From positions 1 through 31,850 of the forward strand of contig DIVE01000023.1 in assembly GCA_002423265.1 (NCBI GenBank): a DNA stretch of 31,850 nt. Reading direction: 5' to 3'. The position numbers were made by a program, and so were the translations under genes. Below, in pieces: positions 8,031 through 15,775 of the stretch. How positions within the stretch are numbered: the first letter of the stretch is position 1; each line of letters starts with the position of its first letter. The DNA is from Methylophilaceae bacterium UBA6140. Its GTDB lineage: Bacteria; Pseudomonadota; Gammaproteobacteria; Burkholderiales; Methylophilaceae. The notes under the pieces were generated by a model, which did no database searches, was not told the origin of the DNA, and saw only the letters and a list, made by a program, of their open reading frames with translations.

Positions 8031-8074
8031 TTATCCCGAATAAGTATAGGAATTTTTCCCGACCATGCCGGGAA
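8031..8074. promoter_or_regulatory. Operator-like cluster upstream of the TonB receptor
   Basis: GGAATTTTTCCCGA (8049-8062) is identical to 14 bp of the palindrome in front of the histidine kinase gene (10173-10195, read on the minus strand). TCCCGA recurs at 8034-8039, exactly 23 bp away, and TTCCCG (8056-8061) forms an inverted pair with CGGGAA (8069-8074). The cluster lies 130-170 bp upstream of the receptor start. It is a good candidate for the binding site of the neighbouring NarL-type regulator; this is inferred. Confidence 0.55.
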
Positions 8075-8114
8075 CCGGCGCGGGAAAGAGAACCGGACGG
8101 AATACGCTGGTCAT

Positions 8115-8128
8115 TGATTGATCAATCA
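8115..8128. repeat. 14-bp perfect palindrome at the response regulator stop codon
   Basis: TGATTGATCAATCA is its own reverse complement and includes the regulator's stop codon. It may be a short transcript-end structure or a protein site. Its half-spacing does not fit an FNR box. Confidence 0.4.
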
Positions 8129-8770
8129 GCTTTCGATCAGGCCATGCCGGATCGCCAAACGCACCAGTTCCACCGGGCTGTTGACGCCAAGCTTCTGGCG
8201 GATCATGGTCTGATAATTGGCGACCGTTTTCTGACTGATATTGAGCAGGTGTCCGATATCCTCGGCGCTCTTGCCTTCCGCGATCAGGCGGAACACTTCG
8301 AATTCCCGTGCCGAAAGTTTCTTCGATAGCGCATCATCGCCGCTGACGCTTTGCATGGCCATCTTCTGCGCAACCGCAGGGCTGATGTAGCTGCCGCCTG
8401 CCGCCGCTTTTCTGACCGCTGTCACGAGGTCTTCCGCCATGCCGGATTTTGCCACGTAGGCTTTGGCGCCGATGTTAAGCGCCTGAAAGGCAAAGGCGGC
8501 GTTTTCATGCATGGAGAACACCACCACGCGCGCCAGCGGGCTGCGCACCAGTATGCGGCGAATGGCTTCCAGGCCGCCCATGCCGGGCATGGAAAGATCG
8601 ATGACGATAACGTCCGGCAGTTGTTCAGCAAACAACTGATAGGCCTGCTCACCGCTCTCGGCCTCGGCAATGACCCGCATCTCGGCATTCTGCTCAAGCA
8701 GCCGGCGCAAGCCGGACCGCACCACGGCATGGTCATCGGCGAGCAGAATGCGTATCGGTTCCTGACTCAT
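8126..8770 (-). CDS. NarL/FixJ-type response regulator
   Basis: The 214-residue protein joins a receiver domain (about 5-125) to a LuxR-type helix-turn-helix (about 148-210). The acidic pocket is Asp12-Asp13, the phosphoacceptor is Asp58 in VIVIDLSMPGMGG, and the switch residues are Ser in VVFSMHEN and Lys in VAKSG. The HTH signature LSAREFEVFRLIAEGKSAEDIGHLLNIS is followed by KTVANY. It should bind DNA as a dimer when phosphorylated by the kinase encoded just upstream. The two genes overlap by ATGA (8767-8770), so they are translationally coupled. The likely targets are the matching motifs at 8031-8074 and 10173-10195. The family resembles MoxX-type regulators of methylotrophs, but the name is not assigned. 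Confidence 0.93.
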   Translation of the reverse strand: MSQEPIRILLADDHAVVRSGLRRLLEQNAEMRVIAEAESGEQAYQLFAEQLPDVIVIDLSMPGMGGLEAIRRILVRSPLARVVVFSMHENAAFAFQALNIGAKAYVAKSGMAEDLVTAVRKAAAGGSYISPAVAQKMAMQSVSGDDALSKKLSAREFEVFRLIAEGKSAEDIGHLLNISQKTVANYQTMIRQKLGVNSPVELVRLAIRHGLIES

Positions 8771-10107
8771 GCAAATGCTCGGTTCAAAGGCAGTCGTACC
8801 ATGATCGTTGTGCCTTTTGCCAGATTACTGTCGATTTCGAGCTCGCCGCCAGCACCCGTCACCCGCTCACGCATGCCGGTGAGACCAAAACCGGAGGCAA
8901 GCCTGGGGTTGAAGCCGCAGCCGTCATCCTGCACGACAATTGCCAGCTCGCCGGACTCTATCCACAAATCGAGTGTCACACGCTTTGCATTGGCGTGCCT
9001 GGCAATATTGGTCAGACACTCCTGCACCACCCGATAGGCAGTGATCGAAACCATTTCCGGCACTCCGGCAAGATCGCTGGCGATCTGCAGCTCGCAGGTT
9101 TGCATCTTGTAACGCTGTTGCCAGGTAGAAACCAGCTCCTCCAGCGCGACTTTCAAGCCCAGCTTGTCGAGCGTTTCCGGCCGCAGACGTTCGACGATAT
9201 GCCGCACAATGGTGATGACCTGGCGAGCAACCGTAACGATCGCTTTTGCACTCTGGTTCACTGGGGTATCCAGCACACTTGCATTGACGATGGCGGTGGC
9301 GTCGGCGTGAATCGCCGTCAGCGACTGGCCAATCTCGTCGTGCAGATCGCGCGAAAGACTTTTTCTTTCCTCTTCCTGCAGATTCAGCAGCTGCTGCGAG
9401 AGCTTGTGATTGCGCGTGATGCTTTTTTGCAGAGTCGCTGCCATGTGGTTGAACTTGACGCTGATCTGCGCCAGCTCCGGCAGCCGGAACGGCGGCATGC
9501 GCGCATCGAGATTGCCCTGCTCGACCTGATTGATGGCTTCTAGAATCTGGTCGACCGGCCTCAGCGCCTTGCCCACGGCCCAGAACACCATGACGTTGAC
9601 CGCAACGAAGAAGATGCCGACCAGCTTCAGCATGCCGATCGAATCCTCCCACACCTCGGTGATTTCATAAGTCGGGTCGGGTGTGATGACGACCTCTCCA
9701 ACCAGTTTGTTGTTGGCATGGATGACGCGCTTCCTCGGCTCGACATCCCTGGAGAACACGTTCATCAGGTAAATGAACCAGGACGGCGGCGGATTGTGGA
9801 TGGCGGCTGCGAACTCGGCCTGGTTGCTGTCGCGCAGATTGCCCCTGGCATCGTAATACTCGACCCTGAGGTGGCGAATCTGCCCCAGACTGCTGAGACT
9901 GAATGGCGTTTTAAGCTTCTGCTCGGCGATCTCATCAGCAAAATACAGCAACTCCTTATCGATCAGATGCAGGGCCAGTGCCGAGGTCGATTCGAGCTCG
10001 GCACGGATATTCTCCTGCGAATTGTGGATCGTCAATGCAACGCCGATGACCAGCAGAACCGCCATCAGCGCAGTGATCATCAGATTAAGCAGTAACTTCA
10101 GACTCAT
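8767..10107 (-). CDS. Membrane sensor histidine kinase, HisKA_3 type, MoxY-like
   Basis: The 446-residue protein has two membrane spans (about 9-28 and 160-178) around a periplasmic sensor domain of some 130 residues, a HAMP linker (about 175-230), a HisKA_3 dimerisation domain with the phospho-site in RDLHDEIGQ (His256), and a HATPase domain with NIARHANA, DDGCGF and GFGLTGMRERV. The N-terminal arrangement looks like the LapD/MoxY periplasmic family, whose MoxY member controls methanol oxidation in Paracoccus. The start at 10107 is chosen because the first membrane span begins right there; an in-frame start at about 10197 would place the 10173-10195 palindrome inside the coding region. No strong ribosome binding site is seen. 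It phosphorylates the regulator gene product next door; the stimulus is unknown. Confidence 0.9.
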   Translation of the reverse strand: MSLKLLLNLMITALMAVLLVIGVALTIHNSQENIRAELESTSALALHLIDKELLYFADEIAEQKLKTPFSLSSLGQIRHLRVEYYDARGNLRDSNQAEFAAAIHNPPPSWFIYLMNVFSRDVEPRKRVIHANNKLVGEVVITPDPTYEITEVWEDSIGMLKLVGIFFVAVNVMVFWAVGKALRPVDQILEAINQVEQGNLDARMPPFRLPELAQISVKFNHMAATLQKSITRNHKLSQQLLNLQEEERKSLSRDLHDEIGQSLTAIHADATAIVNASVLDTPVNQSAKAIVTVARQVITIVRHIVERLRPETLDKLGLKVALEELVSTWQQRYKMQTCELQIASDLAGVPEMVSITAYRVVQECLTNIARHANAKRVTLDLWIESGELAIVVQDDGCGFNPRLASGFGLTGMRERVTGAGGELEIDSNLAKGTTIMVRLPLNRAFA

Positions 10108-10140
10108 GAATAAATGGCGGCCACAGCTACAGGATCGGAG

Positions 10141-10195
10141 ACGTTCAAGTGTATGCGAGATCGGACTGCCGCGTATCGGGAAAAATTCCCGATAC
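10141..10195 (-). promoter_or_regulatory. Perfect palindrome and possible promoter of the two-component operon
   Basis: GTATCGGGAA (10173-10182) and TTCCCGATAC (10186-10195) are exact 10-bp inverted arms around AAA. Downstream on the minus strand TACACT (10148-10153) could serve as -10, giving a start near 10141 and putting the palindrome centre at about -43, the position expected for a LuxR-type activator overlapping a poor -35. The palindrome is certain; the promoter is inferred. It shares 14 bp with the site upstream of the TonB receptor. Confidence 0.6.
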
Positions 10196-10208
10196 ATGGT
10201 TGATTGCT

Positions 10209-11009
10209 TTAAACGGCGACAGGCGCCTTGATGGCAGGATGCGGATCGTAATGTTCCAGTGTGAAATCTTCGAAGCTGAAACCGAAGATATCGGTCACTT
10301 GCGCGTTGATGCGCATGGTTGGCAGCGCACGGGGTTCGCGCGAAAGCTGTTCGTTCACCTGATTCAGATGATTGAGATAAATGTGCGCATCGCCCAGGGT
10401 ATGGACAAAATCTCCCGGCTTGAGACCGCAGACCTGGGCCACCATCATGGTCAACAGCGCATAGGAGGCGATATTGAACGGCACGCCGAGGAAGATATCG
10501 GCACTGCGCTGATAGAGCTGGCATGACAACTTGCCGTCAGCCACGTAGAACTGAAAGAATGCGTGACAAGGCGGCAGTTTCATCTGGTCGACATCGGCCA
10601 CATTCCAGGCGGAAACGATCAGACGACGCGAATCCGGATTGTTTTTGATGGCGTTGACCACCTGCGTGATCTGGTCGATATGCGTGCCGTCAGGCTTCGG
10701 CCAGTTGCGCCATTGATAACCATAGACCGGGCCGAGATTACCGTTGTCGTCGGCCCATTCATCCCAGATGGTGACACCATTCTGCTTGAGGTAGGCAATA
10801 TTGGTGCTGCCTTGCAAAAACCACAGCAGCTCATGGATGATGGATTTGAGATGCACCTTCTTGGTCGTCAACAGCGGGAAGCCTTCTGCCAGATCGAAAC
10901 GCATCTGGTAACCGAACACCGACAGCGTGCCGGTGCCGGTGCGGTCTTCCTTCCTGTGGCCATGCGTCAGCACGTGCCGCATCAAGTCATGGTAAACCTT
11001 CAATTTCAT
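10209..11009 (-). CDS. thyA: Thymidylate synthase
   Basis: The 266-residue product matches ThyA throughout: [17 protein letters not shown] near the N-terminus (folate/dUMP contacts), [18 protein letters not shown], the active-site [12 protein letters not shown] with nucleophile Cys148, [20 protein letters not shown], and the dUMP-binding HIYLNHL block. It methylates dUMP to dTMP using methylene-tetrahydrofolate, yielding dihydrofolate for FolA. AGGGGG lies directly before the ATG, unusually close. folA is its usual neighbour but here is 7 kb downstream, past the receptor and two-component block. Dispersed repeats (11021-11150) lie between it and thrC. Confidence 0.98.
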   Translation of the reverse strand: MKLKVYHDLMRHVLTHGHRKEDRTGTGTLSVFGYQMRFDLAEGFPLLTTKKVHLKSIIHELLWFLQGSTNIAYLKQNGVTIWDEWADDNGNLGPVYGYQWRNWPKPDGTHIDQITQVVNAIKNNPDSRRLIVSAWNVADVDQMKLPPCHAFFQFYVADGKLSCQLYQRSADIFLGVPFNIASYALLTMMVAQVCGLKPGDFVHTLGDAHIYLNHLNQVNEQLSREPRALPTMRINAQVTDIFGFSFEDFTLEHYDPHPAIKAPVAV

Positions 11010-11020
11010 CCCCCTTCATT

Positions 11021-11150
11021 GTCATACCGACGCCATTGCTGGATTGACATTTGATGCCACTAAACCCGGTGCCGCCAAGACTGGATTCCGGCCTGCGCCG
11101 AAATGACGGGCGTCTTTAATTGTGGTACCACCGGCCTTTGCCGGAATGAC
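11021..11150. repeat. Cluster of dispersed palindromic repeat units between thrC and thyA
   Basis: Three variants of the same intergenic motif are visible: GTCATACCGACGCC..GGATTGAC (11021-11047, degenerate), CTGGATTCCGGCCTGCGCCG..ATGAC (11081-11107) and ACCACCGGCCTTTGCCGG..AATGAC (11127-11150). They resemble those at 2563-2667 and 12591-12991. The 143-bp gap holds nothing else. Confidence 0.75.
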
Positions 11151-11152
11151 GA

Positions 11153-12580
11153 TCAAGTGTGTTGAACGATGAATTGCTTGATCGCATCGACATCGGCATC
11201 CATCACGACAAACCGCTGCGGCAGGCTTTCCAGACCGGCCAGGTCCTGCGGGCGCTCCGGCTTGTGGCCGAGGGCTTCAACAATCGCATCTTCAAACTTG
11301 GCCGGTAGCGCGGTTTCCAGTACCACCATGGGCACGTCCGGTTCGCGACACTCCAGCGCGACCTTGAGGCCGTCCGCGGTATGTGTATCGATGGTGACGC
11401 CATATTTCTCTTGCGTGGCACGTATGGTTTGCATGCGGTTCGCGTGGTTGCTGCTGCCCGAGACAAAGCCATAGTCAGCGACCTTGCCGAACAAGCCCTG
11501 AGCATTCAGGTCAAATGAACCGCCGGCATCTACCTTGCTCCACAGCTCACGCACCTTGGCAGCATCACGACCGACCAGATCAAAAACGAAGCGCTCGAAA
11601 TTGGAGGCCTTGCTAATGTCCATCGATGGGCTGGAGGTATGGTAGGTGTTGGCCGAGCCGCGCGGGCGGTAAATGCCGGTCCTGAAAAATTCGTCCAGCA
11701 CGTCGTTCTCGTTGGTGGCGACCACCAGCTTGCGGATCGGCAGCCCCATCATGCGGGCGATATGGCCGGCGCAGACGTTGCCGAAATTGCCGGAAGGCAC
11801 GGCAAAGCTGACCTGCTGGCTGTTGCTGTCGGTAACAGCGAAATAGCCCTTGAAGTAGTAGACCACCTGCGCGGCAACCCGCGCCCAGTTGATCGAATTC
11901 ACCGCACCGATCTTGTTCTGCCTTTTGAAGGCGTGATCGTTGGAAACCGCCTTCACTACGTCCTGCGCATCATCGAACACGCCCTTGACTGCGATGTTGT
12001 AAATATTCGCGTCCTGCAGGCTGAACATCTGTGCCGACTGAAAACGGCTCATCTTCTGGTGCGGCGACAGCATGAAGACGCGAATGCCGCGTTTGCCGCG
12101 CATTGCATATTCCGCTGCCGAACCGGTATCGCCCGAAGTGGCGCCGAGAATGTTGATTTCTTCGCCACGCTTGTTCAGCACGTATTCGAACAGGTTACCG
12201 AGCAGCTGCATCGCCATATCCTTGAAAGCCAATGTCGGGCCGTTGGAAAGCGACAGCAGATAAAGCTTGTCTTCCAGCTTGATGGTCGGCGTGATCTCGG
12301 CCGCGTCCTGTCCGGCACGCGTGTGGCAATACACTTCCGGACGATAGGTCTTGTCGATGATGGCCTTGAGATCGGCGGCCGGAATGTCGTCTACCAGGCG
12401 CGAGAGTATGGTGTAGGCAAGGTCGCGGTAATTCATGCCGCGCATGGCAGCAAGATCGGCCTCGGTGAAATGCGGGTAGCGCTCCGGCATGTAAAGGCCG
12501 CCGTCCGGCGCGAGGCCGCCGAGCAGGATTTCGCTGAATGTGAGCGCGGGCGACTGCCCGCGTGTGCTGATGTATTTCAT
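11153..12580 (-). CDS. thrC: Threonine synthase
   Basis: This 475-residue PLP enzyme converts O-phosphohomoserine to threonine, the last step of the pathway begun by hom in this cluster. It shows the N-terminal MKYISTRGQSPALTFSE and GGLAPDGGLYMPE of the longer threonine synthase class, the cofactor lysine in SNGPTLAFKDMAMQ (Lys120), and ATSGDTGSAAEYA for phosphate binding. Start at 12580 matches the family N-terminus; the frame is open further upstream only because it reads through a dispersed repeat (giving the telltale DSSFRWNDG). The ribosome binding site is poor (AGAAT). It would normally follow hom directly, but a GIY-YIG gene and repeats intervene. Confidence 0.97.
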   Translation of the reverse strand: MKYISTRGQSPALTFSEILLGGLAPDGGLYMPERYPHFTEADLAAMRGMNYRDLAYTILSRLVDDIPAADLKAIIDKTYRPEVYCHTRAGQDAAEITPTIKLEDKLYLLSLSNGPTLAFKDMAMQLLGNLFEYVLNKRGEEINILGATSGDTGSAAEYAMRGKRGIRVFMLSPHQKMSRFQSAQMFSLQDANIYNIAVKGVFDDAQDVVKAVSNDHAFKRQNKIGAVNSINWARVAAQVVYYFKGYFAVTDSNSQQVSFAVPSGNFGNVCAGHIARMMGLPIRKLVVATNENDVLDEFFRTGIYRPRGSANTYHTSSPSMDISKASNFERFVFDLVGRDAAKVRELWSKVDAGGSFDLNAQGLFGKVADYGFVSGSSNHANRMQTIRATQEKYGVTIDTHTADGLKVALECREPDVPMVVLETALPAKFEDAIVEALGHKPERPQDLAGLESLPQRFVVMDADVDAIKQFIVQHT

Positions 12581-12590
12581 AGATTCTAAA

Positions 12591-12619
12591 CCGTCATTCC
12601 AGCGAAAGCTGGAATCCAT
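12591..12619. repeat. Dispersed palindromic repeat, downstream flank of the GIY-YIG gene
   Basis: CCGTCATTCC then AGCGAAAGCTGGAAT: ATTCCAGC (12596-12603) pairs with GCTGGAAT (12608-12615) around GAAA. It abuts the stop codon of the GIY-YIG gene at 12620 and lies 11 bp ahead of the thrC start. Confidence 0.8.
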
Positions 12620-12907
12620 TCAAACCAGACCATTATATAAATCAATCCATTCAGGATTGGCTTGTTCAATCAATTCAATTTTCCAGGCGCGTTTCCAGGC
12701 CTTGATATTTTTCTCTCTAATGATAGCCGCATGCATATCTTCATGCACTTCGAACCAGACTAAATCATGAATCCTGTACTTTTTGGTAAACCCATCGATC
12801 AAATCATTTTTGTGTTCCCAGACCCGCTTCAGCAAGTCTGAGGTCACACCCGCATACAAAGTACCGTTCCGTTTGCTGGCCAACATGTACACACACGGCT
12901 GTTTCAT
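12620..12907 (-). CDS. Small GIY-YIG domain protein
   Basis: The 95-residue protein is essentially one GIY-YIG nuclease domain: VYMLASKRNGTLYAGVTSDLLKRVWEHK holds the two motif strands (VYM and LYAG in place of GIY and YIG), the helix Arg, and further on REKNIKAWKRAWKIELIEQANPEW, where the catalytic Glu of such domains is expected. Stand-alone proteins of this kind are common in proteobacteria; they have no established cellular role. Its stop touches a dispersed palindromic repeat and another pair of units begins 8 bp before its start, so gene and repeats look like one cassette inserted between hom and thrC. No clear ribosome binding site is seen. Confidence 0.88.
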   Translation of the reverse strand: MKQPCVYMLASKRNGTLYAGVTSDLLKRVWEHKNDLIDGFTKKYRIHDLVWFEVHEDMHAAIIREKNIKAWKRAWKIELIEQANPEWIDLYNGLV

Positions 12908-12914
12908 TATTTAC

Positions 12915-12991
12915 CCCGTCATGCCGGCGAAAGTTGGTATCCGGTTAAAGTTTTCCAGTAAACGCTGGATTCCAGCGTTCGCTGGAATGAC
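12915..12991. repeat. Two inverted dispersed repeat units, upstream flank of the GIY-YIG gene
   Basis: Unit one is CCCCGTCATGCCGGCGAAAG..GGTATCC, unit two the reverse-oriented GCTGGATTCCAGCG..CGCTGGAATGAC. Within unit two AACGCTGG (12961-12968) pairs with CCAGCGTT (12972-12979). The pair ends 8 bp from the hom stop codon. Confidence 0.8.
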
Positions 12992-12998
12992 ATGTCAG

Positions 12999-14312
12999 CT
13001 ACTTGCCCAACTCTTCCATACGGATACGTGTGACCTTGCCAACCGTTGCCGGCAAGGCTTCGATTGCGGCAATCGCCTGATTCATGTTCTTCTCGACCGT
13101 GATGTGGGTCAGGATAATGATATCGGCTTCGGTTTCATTATCTGCCGGTTCTTTCTGCATCATCGCATCGATCGAGATATCGCGGTCGCCGAGAATACGG
13201 GTGACTTCGGCCAGCACGCCGGGCTTGTCGGAAGCGCGCATGCGCAGATAATAGGCGCTGTTGATTTCTTCAATCGGCAGTATCGGCAAGTTGACGATCT
13301 GATCAGGCTGAAACGCCAGGTACGGCACACGCTGTTCGATTGAGGCATCCGCCAGGCGGGCGACATCGACCAGATCCGCCACCACCGCACTCGCGGTCGG
13401 TTCGGCACCGGCACCGGCACCGTAATAGAGCGTGGGGCCGACGGCATCGCCCTTGACCACTACCGCGTTCATGGCGCCATTGACATTGGCCACCAGACGC
13501 TTTTCCGGAATCAGCGTAGGATGCACGCGCAGTTCGATGCCCTGCTCCGTGCGCTTGGTGATGCCCAGCAGCTTGACGCGGTAGCCAAGCTCTTCGGCAT
13601 AGCGGATATCCTTGCTTTCCAGCTTGGTGATGCCTTCGGTGTAGGCGCGTTCGAACTGCATCGGAATACCGAAACCGATCGCAGAGAGAATCATCAGCTT
13701 GTGTGCGGCGTCGATGCCCTCGACGTCAAAGGTCGGGTCGGCTTCGGCATAGCCGAGGCGTTGCGCTTCGCCGAGAACGTCGGCAAACGCCAGGCCCTTG
13801 TCACGCATCTCACTCAGGATGAAATTGGTGGTGCCGTTAATGATGCCGGCGATCCACTCGATATGGTTGGCAGCAAGCCCTTCACGCAAGGCCTTGATGA
13901 TGGGAATGCCGCCGGCGACCGCCGCCTCGAAAGCGACGATAACGCCTTTTTTCTGTGCTGCGGCGAAAATCTCGTTGCCATGCAGCGCGATCAGCGCCTT
14001 GTTGGCAGTCACCACATGCTTGCCGTTCTCGATCGCCTTCAGCACCAGGTCTTTGGCGACACCATATCCGCCGATCAGCTCGACGACGACATCAACATTG
14101 GGGTCGTTGACCACGGCAAAGGCATCATCCGTCACCTCGCATGCGCCTGCAATCACCTGACGTGCCAGGTCGAGATTGCGGTCGGCCACCTTCACAATCT
14201 GAATCGCGCGGCCGGCACGGCGGCTGATTTCCTGCTGGTTACGCTTCAATACGGTGAAAGTGCCGCCGCCGACGGTACCGATGCCTAACAGACCTACGTT
14301 GATTGGTTTCAT
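12999..14312 (-). CDS. hom: Homoserine dehydrogenase
   Basis: This 437-residue enzyme reduces aspartate semialdehyde to homoserine, the branch point to threonine and methionine. It has an N-terminal NAD(P)-binding fold (INVGLLGIGTVGGGTF), the catalytic domain (ANKALIALHGNEIF, FEAAVAGGIPIIKALREGL, GIINGTTNFILSEM, AEADPTFDVEGIDAAHK), and a C-terminal ACT domain (about 355-435, RASDKPGVLAEVTRILGDRDISI), which usually gives threonine feedback. The start at 14312 matches the family; upstream the frame only runs through repeat DNA. It lies between alaA and thrC on the same strand, an arrangement common in betaproteobacteria. Confidence 0.97.
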   Translation of the reverse strand: MKPINVGLLGIGTVGGGTFTVLKRNQQEISRRAGRAIQIVKVADRNLDLARQVIAGACEVTDDAFAVVNDPNVDVVVELIGGYGVAKDLVLKAIENGKHVVTANKALIALHGNEIFAAAQKKGVIVAFEAAVAGGIPIIKALREGLAANHIEWIAGIINGTTNFILSEMRDKGLAFADVLGEAQRLGYAEADPTFDVEGIDAAHKLMILSAIGFGIPMQFERAYTEGITKLESKDIRYAEELGYRVKLLGITKRTEQGIELRVHPTLIPEKRLVANVNGAMNAVVVKGDAVGPTLYYGAGAGAEPTASAVVADLVDVARLADASIEQRVPYLAFQPDQIVNLPILPIEEINSAYYLRMRASDKPGVLAEVTRILGDRDISIDAMMQKEPADNETEADIIILTHITVEKNMNQAIAAIEALPATVGKVTRIRMEELGK

Positions 14313-14323
14313 ATCAAAATCCG

Positions 14324-14400
14324 TGAATGGTGAAGGGTGAATGGTGAAGGGCAAACCCCTACCCTCCCGGCAGGGAGGGTGGCGCATGGCGCCGGGTGGG
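14324..14400. repeat. Tandem 14-bp duplication plus hairpin-forming repeat between alaA and hom
   Basis: TGAATGGTGAAGGG occurs twice head to tail (14324-14337 and 14338-14351). It is followed by two hairpins: ACCCTCCC (14361-14368) with GGGAGGGT (14373-14380), and GGCGC..GCGCC around ATG (14381-14393). The second part looks like a common dispersed intergenic element of proteobacteria. It lies upstream of the hom start and could act as attenuator or terminator. Confidence 0.65.
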
Positions 14401-14431
14401 TATCCCCCTTAACCCTTTTCCCTTCACTGTA

Positions 14432-15658
14432 TTAATTTCCATGCTTCCTGCGATACTGTTCGAGGAAACGCGCAATGCGGCCGATGGCCTCGGTGAGGTC
14501 GTCCACATTGGGCAGGAACACCACGCGGAAGTGATCCGGCTTCTTCCAGTTGAAGCCGCTGCCCTGTACCAGCAACACCTTTTCTTCCAGCAGCAGATCG
14601 AGGATGAACTGCTGGTCGTCCTTGATCGGGTAGATTTTCGGATCCAGCCTGGGGAACAGATACATCGCCGCAGCCGGTTTCACGCACGTAACACCGGGAA
14701 TCTCGGTCAGCAGTTTGTAAGCGAGATCGCGTTGCTTGCAGAGCCGCCCGCCGGGTGCTACCAGATCATTGATGCTCTGGTAGCCGCCGAGTGCGGTCTG
14801 GATCGCCAGCTGTCCGGGTACGTTGGCGCACAGACGCATGGAGGCCAGCATATTGAGGCCCTCGATGTAATCTGCGGCATGGCGCTTCTCGCCTGACACC
14901 ACCAGCCAGCCGGCGCGGTAGCCGCAGGTACGGTAGTTCTTCGACAAACCGTTGAAGGTGACGAACAGCACGTCGTCGGCAAGAGAAGCAATCGACGTAT
15001 GCGTGTTGCCGTCATAGAGCACCTTGTCGTAGATCTCGTCGGCAAAAATCACCAGCTTGTGATGGCGGGCGATCTCGATGATGCCTTCCAGTATTTCCTT
15101 CGGATATAGCGCACCGGTCGGATTGTTCGGGTTGATGATGACGATGCCGCGGGTATTGGCGGTGATCTTGGATTCAATATCCTTCAGATCTGGCAGCCAG
15201 CCGATCCCTTCATCGCACAGATAATGCCGCGGCGTGCCGCCGGCCAGCGTCACTGCAGCGGTCCACAGCGGGTAATCCGGCATCGGCACCAGAATCTGGT
15301 CGCCGTTGTTGAGCAAAGCCTGCATCGCCATGACGATCAGCTCGGAAACGCCGTTGCCGATGATAATGTCGTCGATCGTCACATCGGGAATCTTTTTCTG
15401 CTGCGTGTAGTGCATGATCGCCTTGCGCGCAGAAAACAACCCCTTGGAATCGGTGTAGCCGGAGGCCTGATCCATGTTGCGGATCACATCCTGCAGGATT
15501 TCTTCCGGCGCTTCAAAGCCGAACGGCGCCGGGTTGCCGATATTGAGCTTGATGATGCGATGGCCTTCCTCCTCCATCTCCCGCGCGCGTGCCAACACCG
15601 GGCCGCGAATGTCGTAGCACACGTTGTTGAGTTTGGTCGACTTCAGTATGGGATCCAT
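14432..15658 (-). CDS. alaA: Glutamate-pyruvate (alanine) aminotransferase, AlaA-like
   Basis: The 408-residue PLP enzyme is very close to E. coli AlaA in length and sequence: STKLNNVCYDIRGPVL at the N-terminus, KLNIGNPAPFGFEAP, GNGVSELIVMAMQALLN, NPNNPTGALYPKE, FADEIYDKVLYD, the cofactor lysine in FNGLSKNYR (Lys240), and LLVQGSGFNW near the C-terminus. It makes alanine from pyruvate with glutamate as donor. The start at 15658 aligns with the family; an upstream TTG would add eleven unlikely residues. A promoter is predicted at 15703-15731. It is the first gene of the alaA-hom-thrC series. Confidence 0.94.
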   Translation of the reverse strand: MDPILKSTKLNNVCYDIRGPVLARAREMEEEGHRIIKLNIGNPAPFGFEAPEEILQDVIRNMDQASGYTDSKGLFSARKAIMHYTQQKKIPDVTIDDIIIGNGVSELIVMAMQALLNNGDQILVPMPDYPLWTAAVTLAGGTPRHYLCDEGIGWLPDLKDIESKITANTRGIVIINPNNPTGALYPKEILEGIIEIARHHKLVIFADEIYDKVLYDGNTHTSIASLADDVLFVTFNGLSKNYRTCGYRAGWLVVSGEKRHAADYIEGLNMLASMRLCANVPGQLAIQTALGGYQSINDLVAPGGRLCKQRDLAYKLLTEIPGVTCVKPAAAMYLFPRLDPKIYPIKDDQQFILDLLLEEKVLLVQGSGFNWKKPDHFRVVFLPNVDDLTEAIGRIARFLEQYRRKHGN

Positions 15659-15702
15659 GATCGCTCGATAAAGGCGCAATATGCCCTGCAAAAAAGTGTG
15701 TT

Positions 15703-15731
15703 ATCTTACATTGTCACGGCCCTGCCAGCAA
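15703..15731 (-). promoter_or_regulatory. Predicted sigma-70 promoter of alaA
   Basis: On the minus strand TTGCTG (15726-15731) and TAAGAT (15703-15708) are separated by exactly 17 bp, with the alaA start 44 bp downstream of the -10. Each hexamer matches four or five of six consensus positions. No experimental support. Confidence 0.5.
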
Positions 15732-15775
15732 TGCAGGCGGGCAATTAGCCCAATTTATTCAATTCGATATGCCCC

